Shown piece by piece: positions 12,821 to 21,590 of a DNA stretch of 64,000 nt. Origin of the DNA: Actinocatenispora comari (lineage in GTDB: Bacteria > Actinomycetota > Actinomycetes > Mycobacteriales > Micromonosporaceae). The notes under the pieces were generated by a model, which was not told where the DNA came from, made no database searches, and was given only the letters and a program-made list of their open reading frames with translations. The stretch is taken from assembly GCF_017312725.1 (NCBI RefSeq), contig NZ_BOPO01000063.1, forward strand, positions 1 through 64,000, written 5' to 3'. The translations under genes and the position numbers were made by a program. Every line of letters begins with the position of its first letter. Positions within the stretch are counted from its first letter, which is position 1.

Positions 12821-13681
12821 TCATCCCTTGACCGCACCGGCGGTGAGGCCGCTCGCGACGTGCCGCTGGATGATGGCGAAGAAGACGACCACGGGCAGCG
12901 CCATCATGGTCGCGCCCGCCATCAGCGCCCCGTAGTCGACACCGTGCGCGGAGACGAACGACACCAGCCACACCGGCAGCGTCTCCTTCTGCTGGTCGGA
13001 GAGCAGCACGTACGCCATGATGTACTCGTTCCAGGACTGGATCAGGGCATAGATCGACGTCGCCACCAGGCCGGGGAACACCAGCGGCAGCACGATCCGG
13101 AAGAACGCCTGCAGCCGGGTGCAGCCGTCCACCATCGCCGCCTCCTCCAGCTCCGCCGGCACGCCGGCGACGAAGCCGCGCAGCGTCCAGATGCTGAACG
13201 GCAGGACGAACGCGAGGTAGGTCAGGACCACCCCGGACAGCTTGTTGACCTGGTCGATCGAGTTGAGCATCAGGTAGAGCGGGATGATCAGCGCGGACAT
13301 CGGCACCATCTGCACGACCAGGATGGCGAAGATGAACGCGCGCCGCCCGTACCAGCGGAACCGGGCGATGGCGACGGCCGCGAGCAGCGCCAGCACCAAC
13401 GCGATGATCATCGTACTGAACGCGATGATCACGCTGTTGCCCAGCGCGTCACCGAAGTGCGGCGCGTGGATCGCCCGGGAGAAGTTGGACAGGGTGGGGT
13501 GCAGCGTGGCGAAGTGCGGCGTGTAGGTCATCAGCTCGTCGCCCGGTTTGAAGGCGGTGAGCACCATCCAGTAGACCGGGAAGATCATCAGGACCGAGAC
13601 GACCACGCCGACGACGTTCGCGGCGATCCGGCCCCCGCCGGGGCGCGGCCGGCGGGGCGGCGTGCTGGTGTGACTCGTCAT
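12821..13681 (-). CDS. Sugar ABC permease, MalG/DasC type
   Basis: 286 residues with six membrane helices. The cytoplasmic EAA loop E-L-E-E-A-A-M-V-D-G-C with the downstream I-V-L-P-L, which docks onto the ATPase, is complete. The start overlaps the stop of the preceding permease by one base (TGATG). Second permease of the chitooligosaccharide-type importer; no ATPase is encoded here, so a shared ATPase such as MsiK elsewhere is expected (known for related systems). The N-terminal Pro/Arg-rich cytoplasmic tail is short. Upstream in-frame extension to 14275 is shadow coding. Confidence 0.88.
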   Translation of the reverse strand: MTSHTSTPPRRPRPGGGRIAANVVGVVVSVLMIFPVYWMVLTAFKPGDELMTYTPHFATLHPTLSNFSRAIHAPHFGDALGNSVIIAFSTMIIALVLALLAAVAIARFRWYGRRAFIFAILVVQMVPMSALIIPLYLMLNSIDQVNKLSGVVLTYLAFVLPFSIWTLRGFVAGVPAELEEAAMVDGCTRLQAFFRIVLPLVFPGLVATSIYALIQSWNEYIMAYVLLSDQQKETLPVWLVSFVSAHGVDYGALMAGATMMALPVVVFFAIIQRHVASGLTAGAVKG

Positions 13682-14649
13682 CAGTCGATCTCTCCTTGAC
13701 GCAGGCTCTGCCGGATGTAGAACACCGTGAAGACCAGCAGCAGCACCACGGTGACCACCGCGATCGCGGCGCCCAGGCTGTACTCGTTCACGCCGAAGGC
13801 GCGCACGAACGAGTAGACCCCGAGGATCTGGTACTGCGGTTCCGGCCGGCCGCCGCGCGCCACCCAGACCTGGTTGAACACCTGGAAGTCCCAGATCACC
13901 GACAGCACCGTGACGATCGTGTAGATCGGCCGCAGGATCGGGTAGGTGACCCGGAAGAAGATCTGCCGGCCGTTCGCACCGTCGACCCGGGCCGCCTCCT
14001 CCAACTCCTTCGGTACCTGGGAGATGCCGGCATAGAGGGTGATCGCGACGAACGGGATCGCGCCCCAGACCACGATCATGGTGATCACGCCGAACCCGGA
14101 GATCGTGTTCGCGTACCAGTCGTGCCCGTTCATGTCGACCCCGGGCAGCCGCCCGACCAGCCAGTTCACCACCCCGAACTCGTAGTCGAACAGCCAGTTG
14201 AACACCAGCGTCGACACCACCTGGGGCATCGCCCACACGCAGATGAGTACGACGGTGAGCAGCAGCCGGCACCACCGGGACGCCGCCCGCATCACCAGCG
14301 CGAGCACGGTGGCGAGGACCAGCGTCAGCGCCACGTTCGCGGCGGTGAACGCCACGGTGCGCAGCACGACGAGGAAGAACTCGGGGTCGGAGAGGATCTT
14401 CGCGTAGTTGCCGAGGCCGATGAACGGTGCCGGCAGCCCGCTGAACAGCTCCCGCTGGGTCAGGTCCTGCACTGACAGCAGCGCGAGCTTGACCAGTGGG
14501 TAGCCCTGGACGCCGGCCAGCACGACCACGGTCGGCAGGATCAGCAGGTAACCGATCGTCTTGGGGGCGAGACGGCGCCGGCGGCGTGGCGCTGGCCCCG
14601 GCGGCGCCGCACCGGCGGCCTGGGCCGGGGCCTGGGTGGAGGCGGACAT
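13681..14649 (-). CDS. Sugar ABC permease, MalF/DasB type
   Basis: 322 residues. A cytoplasmic Ala/Pro/Arg-rich N-terminus of about 30 residues precedes six membrane helices. The EAA loop reads E-L-E-E-A-A-R-V-D-G-A-N-G with I-L-R-P downstream. Forms the heterodimeric channel with the following permease and receives substrate from the lipoprotein encoded upstream. It is separated from the lipoprotein gene by 202 nt of palindromic sequence, unlike the tight coupling to the second permease, so its mRNA level is probably lower than that of the binding protein. Confidence 0.88.
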   Translation of the reverse strand: MSASTQAPAQAAGAAPPGPAPRRRRRLAPKTIGYLLILPTVVVLAGVQGYPLVKLALLSVQDLTQRELFSGLPAPFIGLGNYAKILSDPEFFLVVLRTVAFTAANVALTLVLATVLALVMRAASRWCRLLLTVVLICVWAMPQVVSTLVFNWLFDYEFGVVNWLVGRLPGVDMNGHDWYANTISGFGVITMIVVWGAIPFVAITLYAGISQVPKELEEAARVDGANGRQIFFRVTYPILRPIYTIVTVLSVIWDFQVFNQVWVARGGRPEPQYQILGVYSFVRAFGVNEYSLGAAIAVVTVVLLLVFTVFYIRQSLRQGEID

Positions 14650-14734
14650 GCTGCTCCCTGCGGTGAGTGTGGTGCGCCGGACCGGCCCTGCGGTGGGCGT
14701 GTCGCGCGGGGCCGGATCCGGGCCGGCTCGGCGG

Positions 14735-14834
14735 GTCGGGCCGGCCCGACGCGGGAGGTTCGTCGGGCCGACCCGACCGTGGGGGTGGATGCCGGGCCGA
14801 CCCGATCGAGGGGGTCTGGTCGGCCGAGCCGACC
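14735..14834 (-). repeat. Cluster of four GC-rich palindromes between binding protein and permease genes
   Basis: Near-identical palindromic units share the core GGGCCGACCCGA or GGGCCGGCCCGA: 14735-14750 (perfect 16-bp palindrome), 14762-14777, about 14790-14806, and 14818-14834 (7-bp arms, 3-nt loop). They would fold as serial hairpins in the mRNA just after the lipoprotein stop codon. Similar hairpins after malE-type genes stabilise the upstream message and reduce permease expression; that role here is inferred. Confidence 0.65.
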
Positions 14835-14851
14835 CGGCGGGTCAGGGACGG

Positions 14852-16177
14852 TCAGGAACCGTTGAGGGCCTGCTCGACCTGCTGGTTCATCTCCTTGCAG
14901 GCGTCCGCGACGCTCTTCTTGCCGGTCGCGATGGCGGACAGCCCGTTCTGCAGGATCGAGCTCTTCTCGACCTTCGGCCAGCCGGTCGAGATCGGCACCA
15001 TCCAGCTGTCGGTGGCCGACGAGGCCGCCGCGGACAGCGCCGGGTCGGACTTCGCCTGCTCCAGCAGCGTGGTCGTGTTCGGCACGTTGCCGGCCTTCAT
15101 CAGCAGCTTCTCGTTGGACTGCGAGGTCATCGCCGCGGTCCAGGCCGCCGCCCAGTCCGGGTGCTGGCTCTTGGCCGTGATGGCGAGGTCCGAGCCGCCG
15201 GCGAACGACTGCATGGCCTCCTTGCCGGAGCCGCTGGGCATCGCGAAGCTGCCGATGGAGTCCTTCAGCTTCGGGTTGCCGCCGTTGCCGTCGGCGTAGA
15301 CGCTGCCGCCCTCCCAGCCCAGGCCGTACATCATCGCGACGTGGCCCTGCGCCATCACCGTGTACTGCTGGGGATTGGCCTCGTCGCTGGTCTTGCTGGC
15401 CTTGGACAGCTGGTCGGACAGCGCCTTCCACTGGGTGAGGCCCTTGATCGCGGCCGGCGAGTCGAGGCCGCCGACCCACTTGTCACCCTTCTTGGTGGCG
15501 ATGGTGCCGCCGGCGTCCCGCACGAACGACATCGCCGAGTACCAGAACTTGCCCGGCATGTAGAAGGCGGAGAACTTCGGGTCGGAGCCGTACTTCTTGT
15601 TCAGCTTGCCGCCGTCGGTCATCAGCTCGGCGAGGGTCTTCGGCGGGGTGCTGATCCCGGCCTTGGCGAACATGTCCTTGCGGTAGAACACGATCCGGCT
15701 GCCCGAGTAGTAGGGCACGCAGTAGACCTTGCCCTCGTACGTGCAGGACGCGGCGAGGCCGGAGTTCCAGTTGGCCGAGTCGGCGAACAGGTTCTTCGAG
15801 TCGGTCAGGTCCCGGAACGCGCCGTTGGCCAGGTACGAGGTGGTCTCGGTGTCGCCCATCTCGACCACGTCCGGCACGTGCTTGCCGGTCAGGGCCGCGT
15901 CCAACTTGGTCAGGTGGTCGTTCCAGGCCTGGTAGCTGACCTTGACCTTGACCTTCGGGAACTTCTTGTGGAACGAGGTGGTGGCGGCCTTGACCGCGTT
16001 CGGCCAGCTGGACTGCGCGTCGACCTGCAGCCAGACGGTGAGCGTGCCGGTCGCGTTCTTGTCGCCCTTGGTGTCGATCTTGCCGGTGCTGCCGGCGGCC
16101 CCACTGCCGTTGCCGCACGCTGCGGCTCCCAACAGGACCGCGGCCAGTCCGGCGGCGGCCATCAGCCGATGTTTCAC
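14852..16177 (-). CDS. Solute-binding lipoprotein, DasA-like (chitooligosaccharide type)
   Basis: 441 residues. A lipoprotein signal peptide ends in the lipobox L-G-A-A-A-C with Cys21 as the lipidation site, followed by a Gly/Ser linker. The family-1 sugar-binding fold begins at GTLTVWLQVD. The segment GKVYCVPYYSGSRIVFYR matches the region conserved in DasA-type N,N'-diacetylchitobiose binders. It is the first gene of the uptake operon, divergent from the ROK regulator. Specificity is inferred from the fold, the GH3 partner and the chitinase operator; cellobiose- or xylobiose-type ligands cannot be excluded. Confidence 0.85.
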   Translation of the reverse strand: MKHRLMAAAGLAAVLLGAAACGNGSGAAGSTGKIDTKGDKNATGTLTVWLQVDAQSSWPNAVKAATTSFHKKFPKVKVKVSYQAWNDHLTKLDAALTGKHVPDVVEMGDTETTSYLANGAFRDLTDSKNLFADSANWNSGLAASCTYEGKVYCVPYYSGSRIVFYRKDMFAKAGISTPPKTLAELMTDGGKLNKKYGSDPKFSAFYMPGKFWYSAMSFVRDAGGTIATKKGDKWVGGLDSPAAIKGLTQWKALSDQLSKASKTSDEANPQQYTVMAQGHVAMMYGLGWEGGSVYADGNGGNPKLKDSIGSFAMPSGSGKEAMQSFAGGSDLAITAKSQHPDWAAAWTAAMTSQSNEKLLMKAGNVPNTTTLLEQAKSDPALSAAASSATDSWMVPISTGWPKVEKSSILQNGLSAIATGKKSVADACKEMNQQVEQALNGS

Positions 16178-16255
16178 GCATCCTCCCTGGATGTGGTGCG
16201 CTCAGGCGATCACCGCCGGCGCTCTAAGCTGGCGGTTGTCCCCGTGGGAATCTAA

Positions 16256-16270
16256 TAGGAAAGTTTCCTA
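16256..16270. promoter_or_regulatory. Operator palindrome in the divergent uptake/ROK promoter
   Basis: A perfect 15-bp palindrome, TAGGAAA-G-TTTCCTA, in the 114-nt space between the binding-protein gene and the ROK regulator, 22 nt upstream of the regulator start. ROK/XylR-type repressors commonly bind A/T-centred palindromes of this kind. A related sequence lies upstream of the chitinase (32471-32493). No DasR-type site (TGGTCTAGACCA) is visible here. Confidence 0.7.
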
Positions 16271-16291
16271 AAGACTAGAGGACGAATGGTG

Positions 16292-17524
16292 ATGAGTCGA
16301 CGCCGTCAGCCCGGCACGCCGCGGTTGTTACGAGCTCTTAATGACCGCGCTGCCCTCGAACTGCTGCTCGCGCACGGCCCGCTGACCCGGGCCAAGCTCG
16401 GCGAGCTGACCGGGCTGTCGAAGGTCACCGCGTCCCAGCTGGTCGAACGGCTGGAGCAGCGAGGCCTGGTCGAGCGGGTCGGGGTGTCCGCCGGCGGCCG
16501 CGGACCCAACGCCCAGCTCTACGCGGTCGTGGCCTCCGCCGCGTACGTGGTGGGGATGGCCATCGGCCCGCACGGCGTCACCGCCCAGGCCGCCGACCTC
16601 ACCGGCGCCGAACACGGCCGGGTCGAGGTCGCCGCCGACATCTCCGACGACCCGGTCGGGCTGGTGCACGAGGTGCTCGCGCAGGCGGCGAAGGCCGCCG
16701 AGGTACCGGCCGGCAAGATCCGGCACGTGGTGCTCGGCTCGCCCGGCGTGATCGACCCCCGCTCCGGCGAGGTGTCGTTCTCCTGGGAGCTGCCGCGCTG
16801 GCACCGCGGCCTGCTCGCCGCCCTGACCGCCGACCTGAACCGGCCGGTCCGGATCGTCAACGACGTCAACCTGGCCGCCGTCGCCGAACACCGGCTCGGC
16901 GCCGGCGCCGGCGTGGACGACTTCGTCCTGCTGTGGTGCGACCGCGGCATGGGCGTCGGCGTGATGCTCGACGGCCGGCTCTACCAGGGCGTACTCGGTG
17001 CCGCCGGTGAGGTCGGCTACCTGCCGGTGCCCGGCGTCGAGCTGGTGCACGGGGTCACCCGCGCGCACAAGGCGCCGTACAGCGCGCTCGCCGGCGCCGA
17101 GCCCATCCGGGCGCTCGCCCGCGAGCACGGCTTCCGGCAGCGCACCGCCGCCGCGGCGGTGGCCGCCGCCGTCGCCGACCCGGAGCGGGGCGGCCCGCTG
17201 CTGGACGAGATCGCCCGGCGCATCGCGCTCGGCGCCGCCGCCGTGTCCGTCGTGCTCGACCCCGGCCTGGTGGTGCTCGCCGGCGAGGTCGGCTCGGCCG
17301 GCGGCGACGAGCTCGCCACCCGGGTCGAGCGCGAGGTGCGCGAGCTGGCGCCGGTCGCCCCGAAGGTCGTCGGTACCATCATCGACGCCGACCCGGTGCT
17401 GCACGGCGCGGTGCTGACCGCGCTGGCCTCCGCCCGGGAGGAGATCTTCGAGGGCACCGATCTCGACGGCGCGGATCTCGACGGTACCGACGCGGACGAC
17501 GCCGAGCCGGAGCCCGCACCGTGA
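16292..17524 (+). CDS. ROK-family transcriptional regulator (Rok7B7-like)
   Basis: About 410 residues. The N-terminal winged helix-turn-helix (about 15-70, LTRAKLGELTGLSKVTASQL) is followed by a sugar-kinase-like ROK domain. The zinc-binding C-x-C-G-x-x-G-C motif of ROK kinases is absent and replaced by GEVGYLPVPG, so it should be a regulator, not a kinase. An acidic tail with D-L-D-G-A-D-L-D-G repeats ends the protein. Divergent from the uptake operon it probably controls. ATG 16292 has AGAGGA 9 nt upstream; ATG 16286 is only 3 nt from it. Confidence 0.88.
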   Translation: MSRRRQPGTPRLLRALNDRAALELLLAHGPLTRAKLGELTGLSKVTASQLVERLEQRGLVERVGVSAGGRGPNAQLYAVVASAAYVVGMAIGPHGVTAQAADLTGAEHGRVEVAADISDDPVGLVHEVLAQAAKAAEVPAGKIRHVVLGSPGVIDPRSGEVSFSWELPRWHRGLLAALTADLNRPVRIVNDVNLAAVAEHRLGAGAGVDDFVLLWCDRGMGVGVMLDGRLYQGVLGAAGEVGYLPVPGVELVHGVTRAHKAPYSALAGAEPIRALAREHGFRQRTAAAAVAAAVADPERGGPLLDEIARRIALGAAAVSVVLDPGLVVLAGEVGSAGGDELATRVEREVRELAPVAPKVVGTIIDADPVLHGAVLTALASAREEIFEGTDLDGADLDGTDADDAEPEPAP

Positions 17525-17624
17525 CGCCACGACGTACTTTCCGGTCCGTCGTCGTGACCCAATCCGAGCTGCCTCGGGCGTTTCGGCCCGGCCCGGGGCG
17601 CGCAGCCGGTACTGTCCAGAACCC

Positions 17625-20207
17625 GTGAGAGCGCTCCGAAGGTTCACGGTCCGGGCCACCCTGCCCGAGCCGCTGGCCGCCCTCGACGACATTGCCGGCA
17701 ACCTGCGCTGGGCCTGGCATCCACCCACCCGCGACCTGTTCGCGGCGATCGATCCGGCCGGCTGGCAGGCGGTCGGACAGGACCCGGTGCGGCTGCTGGC
17801 ACGCCTGTCCGCGCCGCGGCTGGCCGAGCTCGCCGCCGACCCGGAGTTCCGGCTGCGGCTCGACGCGGTGCACGCCGACCTGCGCCGCTACCTGACCGAG
17901 CCCCGCTGGTACCAGACGCTGCCGGCCGAGGTGCCGGCCTCGATCGCGTACTTCTCGCCGGAGTTCGGGATCACCGAGACGCAGCCGCAGTACTCCGGTG
18001 GGCTCGGCATCCTCGCCGGCGACCACCTGAAGACGGCGAGCGACCTGGGCGTACCGATCGTGGGGGTCGGCCTGCTCTACCGTGCCGGGTACTTCACCCA
18101 GGGGCTGACCGCGGACGGCTGGCAGACCGAGCAGTACCCGACGGTGGACCCCGGCCAGCTGCCGCTGCGGCTGCTGCGCGAGGCGTCCGGTGCGCCGGTG
18201 GTGATCGGCGTCGGGCTGCCCGAGGGGCGCACCCTGCGGGCCCAGGTCTGGCAGGCGTACGTCGGCCGGGTCACGCTGCTGCTGCTCGACAGCGACGTGC
18301 CGGACAACGGGCCGGCCGAGCGGGCCGTCACCGACCGGCTCTACGGCGGCGGTGTCGACCACCGGCTGGTCCAGGAGGCGCTGCTGGGCATCGGCGGTGT
18401 CCGGGCGGTACGCGCCTGGTGCCGGGTCACCGGTGCCCCCGCGCCGGAGGTGTACCACACCAACGAGGGGCACGCCGGATTCCTCGGCCTGGAACGGATC
18501 CGGGAGCTGGTCGAGCCGGGCGAGCTGGACTTCGACGCGGCGCTGCGGATCGTGCGGGCCGGCACCGTGTTCACCACCCACACCCCGGTACCGGCCGGCA
18601 TCGACCGGTTCCCGCGCGAGACGATCGAGCGGTTCTTCGGCGGCGACAACGCGAGCCCGGGGATGCCGGCGGACCGGATCCTCGCGCTCGGCGCGGAGAC
18701 CGACCCGGCGGTGTTCAACATGGCGCACATGGGGCTGCGGCTGGCCCAGCACGCCAACGGCGTGTCCGCGCTGCACGGCCAGGTCAGCCGGGAGATGTTC
18801 GCGTCGCTGTGGCCCGGCTTCGACGTCGCCGAGGTGCCGATCACCTCGGTCACCAACGGCGTGCACGGCGGTACCTGGGTGTCCAGGCCGGGGCTGGAGC
18901 TGGCGCAGCGGGCCGGCGTCGACACCTCGGAGTCGCCGGCGGCCGAGGCGCCGTACGAGACGGACGCGTTCGCGAAGGTGGCCGCGATGCCGGCCGGTGA
19001 CCTGTGGGCGGTGCGCCGCGAGCTGCGCGCCAACCTGGTCGCCGAGGTACGCCGCCGGCTGCGCGCCTCGGCGCTGCGGCGCGGCGCCACCGAGGCCGAG
19101 CTCGGCTGGGTGGCCGACGCGCTCGACACCGACGTGCTGACGATCGGTTTCGCCCGGCGGGTGCCCAGCTACAAGCGGCTGACCCTGATGCTCGCCGACC
19201 GGGCCCGGCTGCAGCGGCTGCTCACCGACACCGACCGACCGGTACAGGTGGTGGTGGCGGGCAAGGCGCACCCGGCCGACGACGGCGGCAAGCGGCTGAT
19301 CCAGGAGATGGTCACCTTCGCCGACGATCCGGGGCTGCGGCAGCGGATCGTGTTCCTGCCCGACTACGACATGCGGCTGGCCCGGCACCTGGTCGCCGGC
19401 TGCGACGTGTGGCTCAACAACCCGCAGCGGCCGCTGGAGGCGTGCGGCACGTCCGGGATGAAGTCGGCGCTCAACGGCGGCCTCAACCTGTCCATCCGGG
19501 ACGGCTGGTGGGACGAGCTGTACGACGGTCGCAACGGGTGGGCGATCCCCACCGCGGCGGGCGTCGGCGACCCGGGCCGGCGCGACGCGCTGGAGGCCGG
19601 CGCGCTCTACGAGCTGCTCGAACAGCAGGTGGTACCGCTGTTCTACGCGCGCGACGACGACGGGGTGCCGGCCGGCTGGGTCGAGGCGGTCCGGCACACG
19701 CTGACCACGCTCGGCCCGCGGGTGCTCGCCGACCGGATGCTCACCGAGTACGTCGACCGGCTGTACCGGCCGGCGGCGCTGGCGTCGCGGCGGATGGCGG
19801 CCGACGGCGGCACCCCGGGCCGCGAGCTCGCCGAGTTCGCCGGCCGGGCGGCCGCGGCGTGGTCGGCGGTCGCCGTCGAGCAGGTGGAGCTCGACGACCA
19901 CGCCGCCCCGGCACTCGGCGCGGCGCTGCGGGTCCGGGCCCGGGTACGGCTCGGCCGGTTGGCGCCGACCGAGGTGCGGGTGCAGGCGTGCACCGGTGCG
20001 CTCGGCGAGGACGGCTCGGACGAGCTGACCGCGGTGGTCACCGAGCCGATGCGGCTGGTCGACGGCGACCCCGAGGCGGGCTACACGTACGCCGCGGACG
20101 TCCCGCTCACCCGCGCCGGCGTGGCCGGCTGCACCGTGCGCATCCTGCCCGCGCACCCCCTGCTCACCGCCCCCACCGACCTTCCGCTGGTCCGCTACCC
20201 GGCCTGA
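17625..20207 (+). CDS. glgP: Alpha-glucan (glycogen) phosphorylase, GT35
   Basis: 860 residues, the actinobacterial/mycobacterial long form with an N-terminal DUF3417 region (1 to about 115). It phosphorolyses alpha-1,4-glucan to glucose-1-phosphate, using pyridoxal phosphate held by the Lys in EACGTSGMKSALNGG. Other active-site stretches are QYSGGLGILAGDH, NEGHAGF and FTTHTPVPAG. In mycobacteria and streptomycetes this gene is adjacent and divergent to glgE; here 7 kb of chitooligosaccharide genes lie between. A TACTGT box sits 9 nt before GTG 17625 with no Shine-Dalgarno sequence, so it may be leaderless. Confidence 0.95.
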   Translation: MRALRRFTVRATLPEPLAALDDIAGNLRWAWHPPTRDLFAAIDPAGWQAVGQDPVRLLARLSAPRLAELAADPEFRLRLDAVHADLRRYLTEPRWYQTLPAEVPASIAYFSPEFGITETQPQYSGGLGILAGDHLKTASDLGVPIVGVGLLYRAGYFTQGLTADGWQTEQYPTVDPGQLPLRLLREASGAPVVIGVGLPEGRTLRAQVWQAYVGRVTLLLLDSDVPDNGPAERAVTDRLYGGGVDHRLVQEALLGIGGVRAVRAWCRVTGAPAPEVYHTNEGHAGFLGLERIRELVEPGELDFDAALRIVRAGTVFTTHTPVPAGIDRFPRETIERFFGGDNASPGMPADRILALGAETDPAVFNMAHMGLRLAQHANGVSALHGQVSREMFASLWPGFDVAEVPITSVTNGVHGGTWVSRPGLELAQRAGVDTSESPAAEAPYETDAFAKVAAMPAGDLWAVRRELRANLVAEVRRRLRASALRRGATEAELGWVADALDTDVLTIGFARRVPSYKRLTLMLADRARLQRLLTDTDRPVQVVVAGKAHPADDGGKRLIQEMVTFADDPGLRQRIVFLPDYDMRLARHLVAGCDVWLNNPQRPLEACGTSGMKSALNGGLNLSIRDGWWDELYDGRNGWAIPTAAGVGDPGRRDALEAGALYELLEQQVVPLFYARDDDGVPAGWVEAVRHTLTTLGPRVLADRMLTEYVDRLYRPAALASRRMAADGGTPGRELAEFAGRAAAAWSAVAVEQVELDDHAAPALGAALRVRARVRLGRLAPTEVRVQACTGALGEDGSDELTAVVTEPMRLVDGDPEAGYTYAADVPLTRAGVAGCTVRILPAHPLLTAPTDLPLVRYPA

Positions 20208-20221
20208 CCGGGGTACGGCGG

Positions 20222-21211
20222 TCAGCGCAGGGTGGTGGAGGCGCGGACGACGAGGGTGGGTGCGAGGGCGATGCGGCGGGTGGGGCCGCCGCGCGGGCGG
20301 TCCAGCAGGCGCAGGCACTCGGCGGCGATCTGCTGGTGCGGTTGCCGCACGGTGGTCAGCGGCGGGTCGGCGAGCGCGGCGAAGCCGTTGTCGTCGAACC
20401 CGGTGACCACCACCTCGCCGGGCACCGAGATGCCGGCCGCGCGCAGCCCCTGCAGTACGCCGAGGGCGATCTCGTCGTTGACGCACACCACGGCGTCCGG
20501 CAGCGGGCCCCGTTCGCGCAGCTCGTCGACGGCGCGCACACCCCACTCGACGCCGTACGCGCCGAGCAGCGGTTCGGCGGTCGACAGGCCGTGCCGGGCG
20601 GCGGCCGGGCCGAACTCGGCGAGCCGGGTGCGGCCGGCGGACGACTCGGAGACGGTGCCGACCAGCACCGCGGTGCGGGCGCCGACCTGCGCGAGGTGCT
20701 CGGTGAGCAGCCGCAGGCCGGCGACGTCGTCGACGCCGACCCAGTCCAGCGCGGTGTCCGCGACCGACCGGTCGACCTGGACCACCGGCACCTCGCCGGC
20801 GATCGAGGTCAGCGCGGCGGCGCTGGCGACCGTACTGACCGGGGCGACGATCAGGCCGTCGACCTGCCGGTCGGCGAGGGCGTGGATGCGCGACGACTCG
20901 ACGGTGGCGTCGCGCTGCGCGTCGCACAGCAGCAGTTGCCGGTTGTCGTCGCCGAGGCAGCGTTCGATCGCCTCGACCAGGACCGGATAGAACGGGTTGG
21001 AGATCTGCGGGACGACCATGCCGATGGTGTCGGTGCGCTGGGTGCGCAGCGCGCTCGCGACCCGGTTCTGCCGGTAGCCGAGTGCGGTGGCGGCGTCCCG
21101 GACCCGGACCGCGATCTGCTCGCCGACCGGGCGGGCGCCGGTAAGCGCGCGCGAGGCGGTCGACACCGACACGCCGGCCGCACGGGCCACGTCGCGGATG
21201 GTGACGCGCAC
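20222..21211 (-). CDS. LacI-family transcriptional regulator
   Basis: 329 residues. The HTH is at the extreme N-terminus (TIRDVARAAGVSVSTASRAL), followed by the hinge (YRQNRVASALRTQRT) and a periplasmic-binding-like effector domain with the terminal T-T-V-R-Q-P motif. GTG 21211 is chosen because the domain begins there; the 67-codon in-frame extension upstream has no family similarity. It is convergent with glgP (14-nt gap) and lies near glgX, so control of sugar or glucan genes is plausible. No target operator was identified. Confidence 0.9.
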   Translation of the reverse strand: MRVTIRDVARAAGVSVSTASRALTGARPVGEQIAVRVRDAATALGYRQNRVASALRTQRTDTIGMVVPQISNPFYPVLVEAIERCLGDDNRQLLLCDAQRDATVESSRIHALADRQVDGLIVAPVSTVASAAALTSIAGEVPVVQVDRSVADTALDWVGVDDVAGLRLLTEHLAQVGARTAVLVGTVSESSAGRTRLAEFGPAAARHGLSTAEPLLGAYGVEWGVRAVDELRERGPLPDAVVCVNDEIALGVLQGLRAAGISVPGEVVVTGFDDNGFAALADPPLTTVRQPHQQIAAECLRLLDRPRGGPTRRIALAPTLVVRASTTLR

Positions 21212-21491
21212 GGCTACCGGCTCGCCGGGGTACGGGGACCGCGCGGTCGCCGGTGGCCCAGGTCCTGCTGGGGGCTGCCCGGTGCGTCCGGCCCCCGTCG
21301 TGTCGGCCCCATGCCACCTCCCGTTCGCGCGGCGGTCACGCCGCGTCCTTCCGTACCGGGACTGTATCGGCCGGCGGGGCCGGCGGGGTCGCCGGCGGCG
21401 GGCACTGCGGTACGGCACACGCCACCGGCCCGGGGTGGTACGCCCCGGCTGTGTAGGAAAGAATCGCGGTGTCTCTTTCGGTTGGAAACTA

Positions 21492-21536
21492 TTGACACGC
21501 GGATTCTCGTGTATTAAGCCTGTCTGATCGGATTAT
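21492..21536 (+). promoter_or_regulatory. AT-rich promoter candidate for the amidase gene
   Basis: TTGACA at 21492-21497 is followed 14 nt later by TATTAA (21512-21517), and further on by GATTAT (21531-21536). The 14-nt spacing is short for a classical sigma-70-type promoter, so the exact -10 is uncertain. The AT-rich segment (about 21470-21540) stands out in the otherwise GC-rich 379-nt gap between lacI and the amidase. That gap otherwise shows only a half-site TAGGAAAG at 21454-21461. Confidence 0.4.
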
Positions 21537-21590
21537 CCGGTTATCGCCCGGTAGCCGTCCGGCGCCGGGCCCAGGTTCTGGGGAGTGCCC

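Noticed and set aside
16178-16285. DasR binding site in the uptake promoter
   Set aside because: No TGGTCTAGACCA-like sequence was found; only the ROK-type palindrome is visible.
17379-21317. A 1312-codon open frame on the minus strand
   Set aside because: It is antisense to glgP and crosses lacI in the wrong frame; no recognisable protein features.
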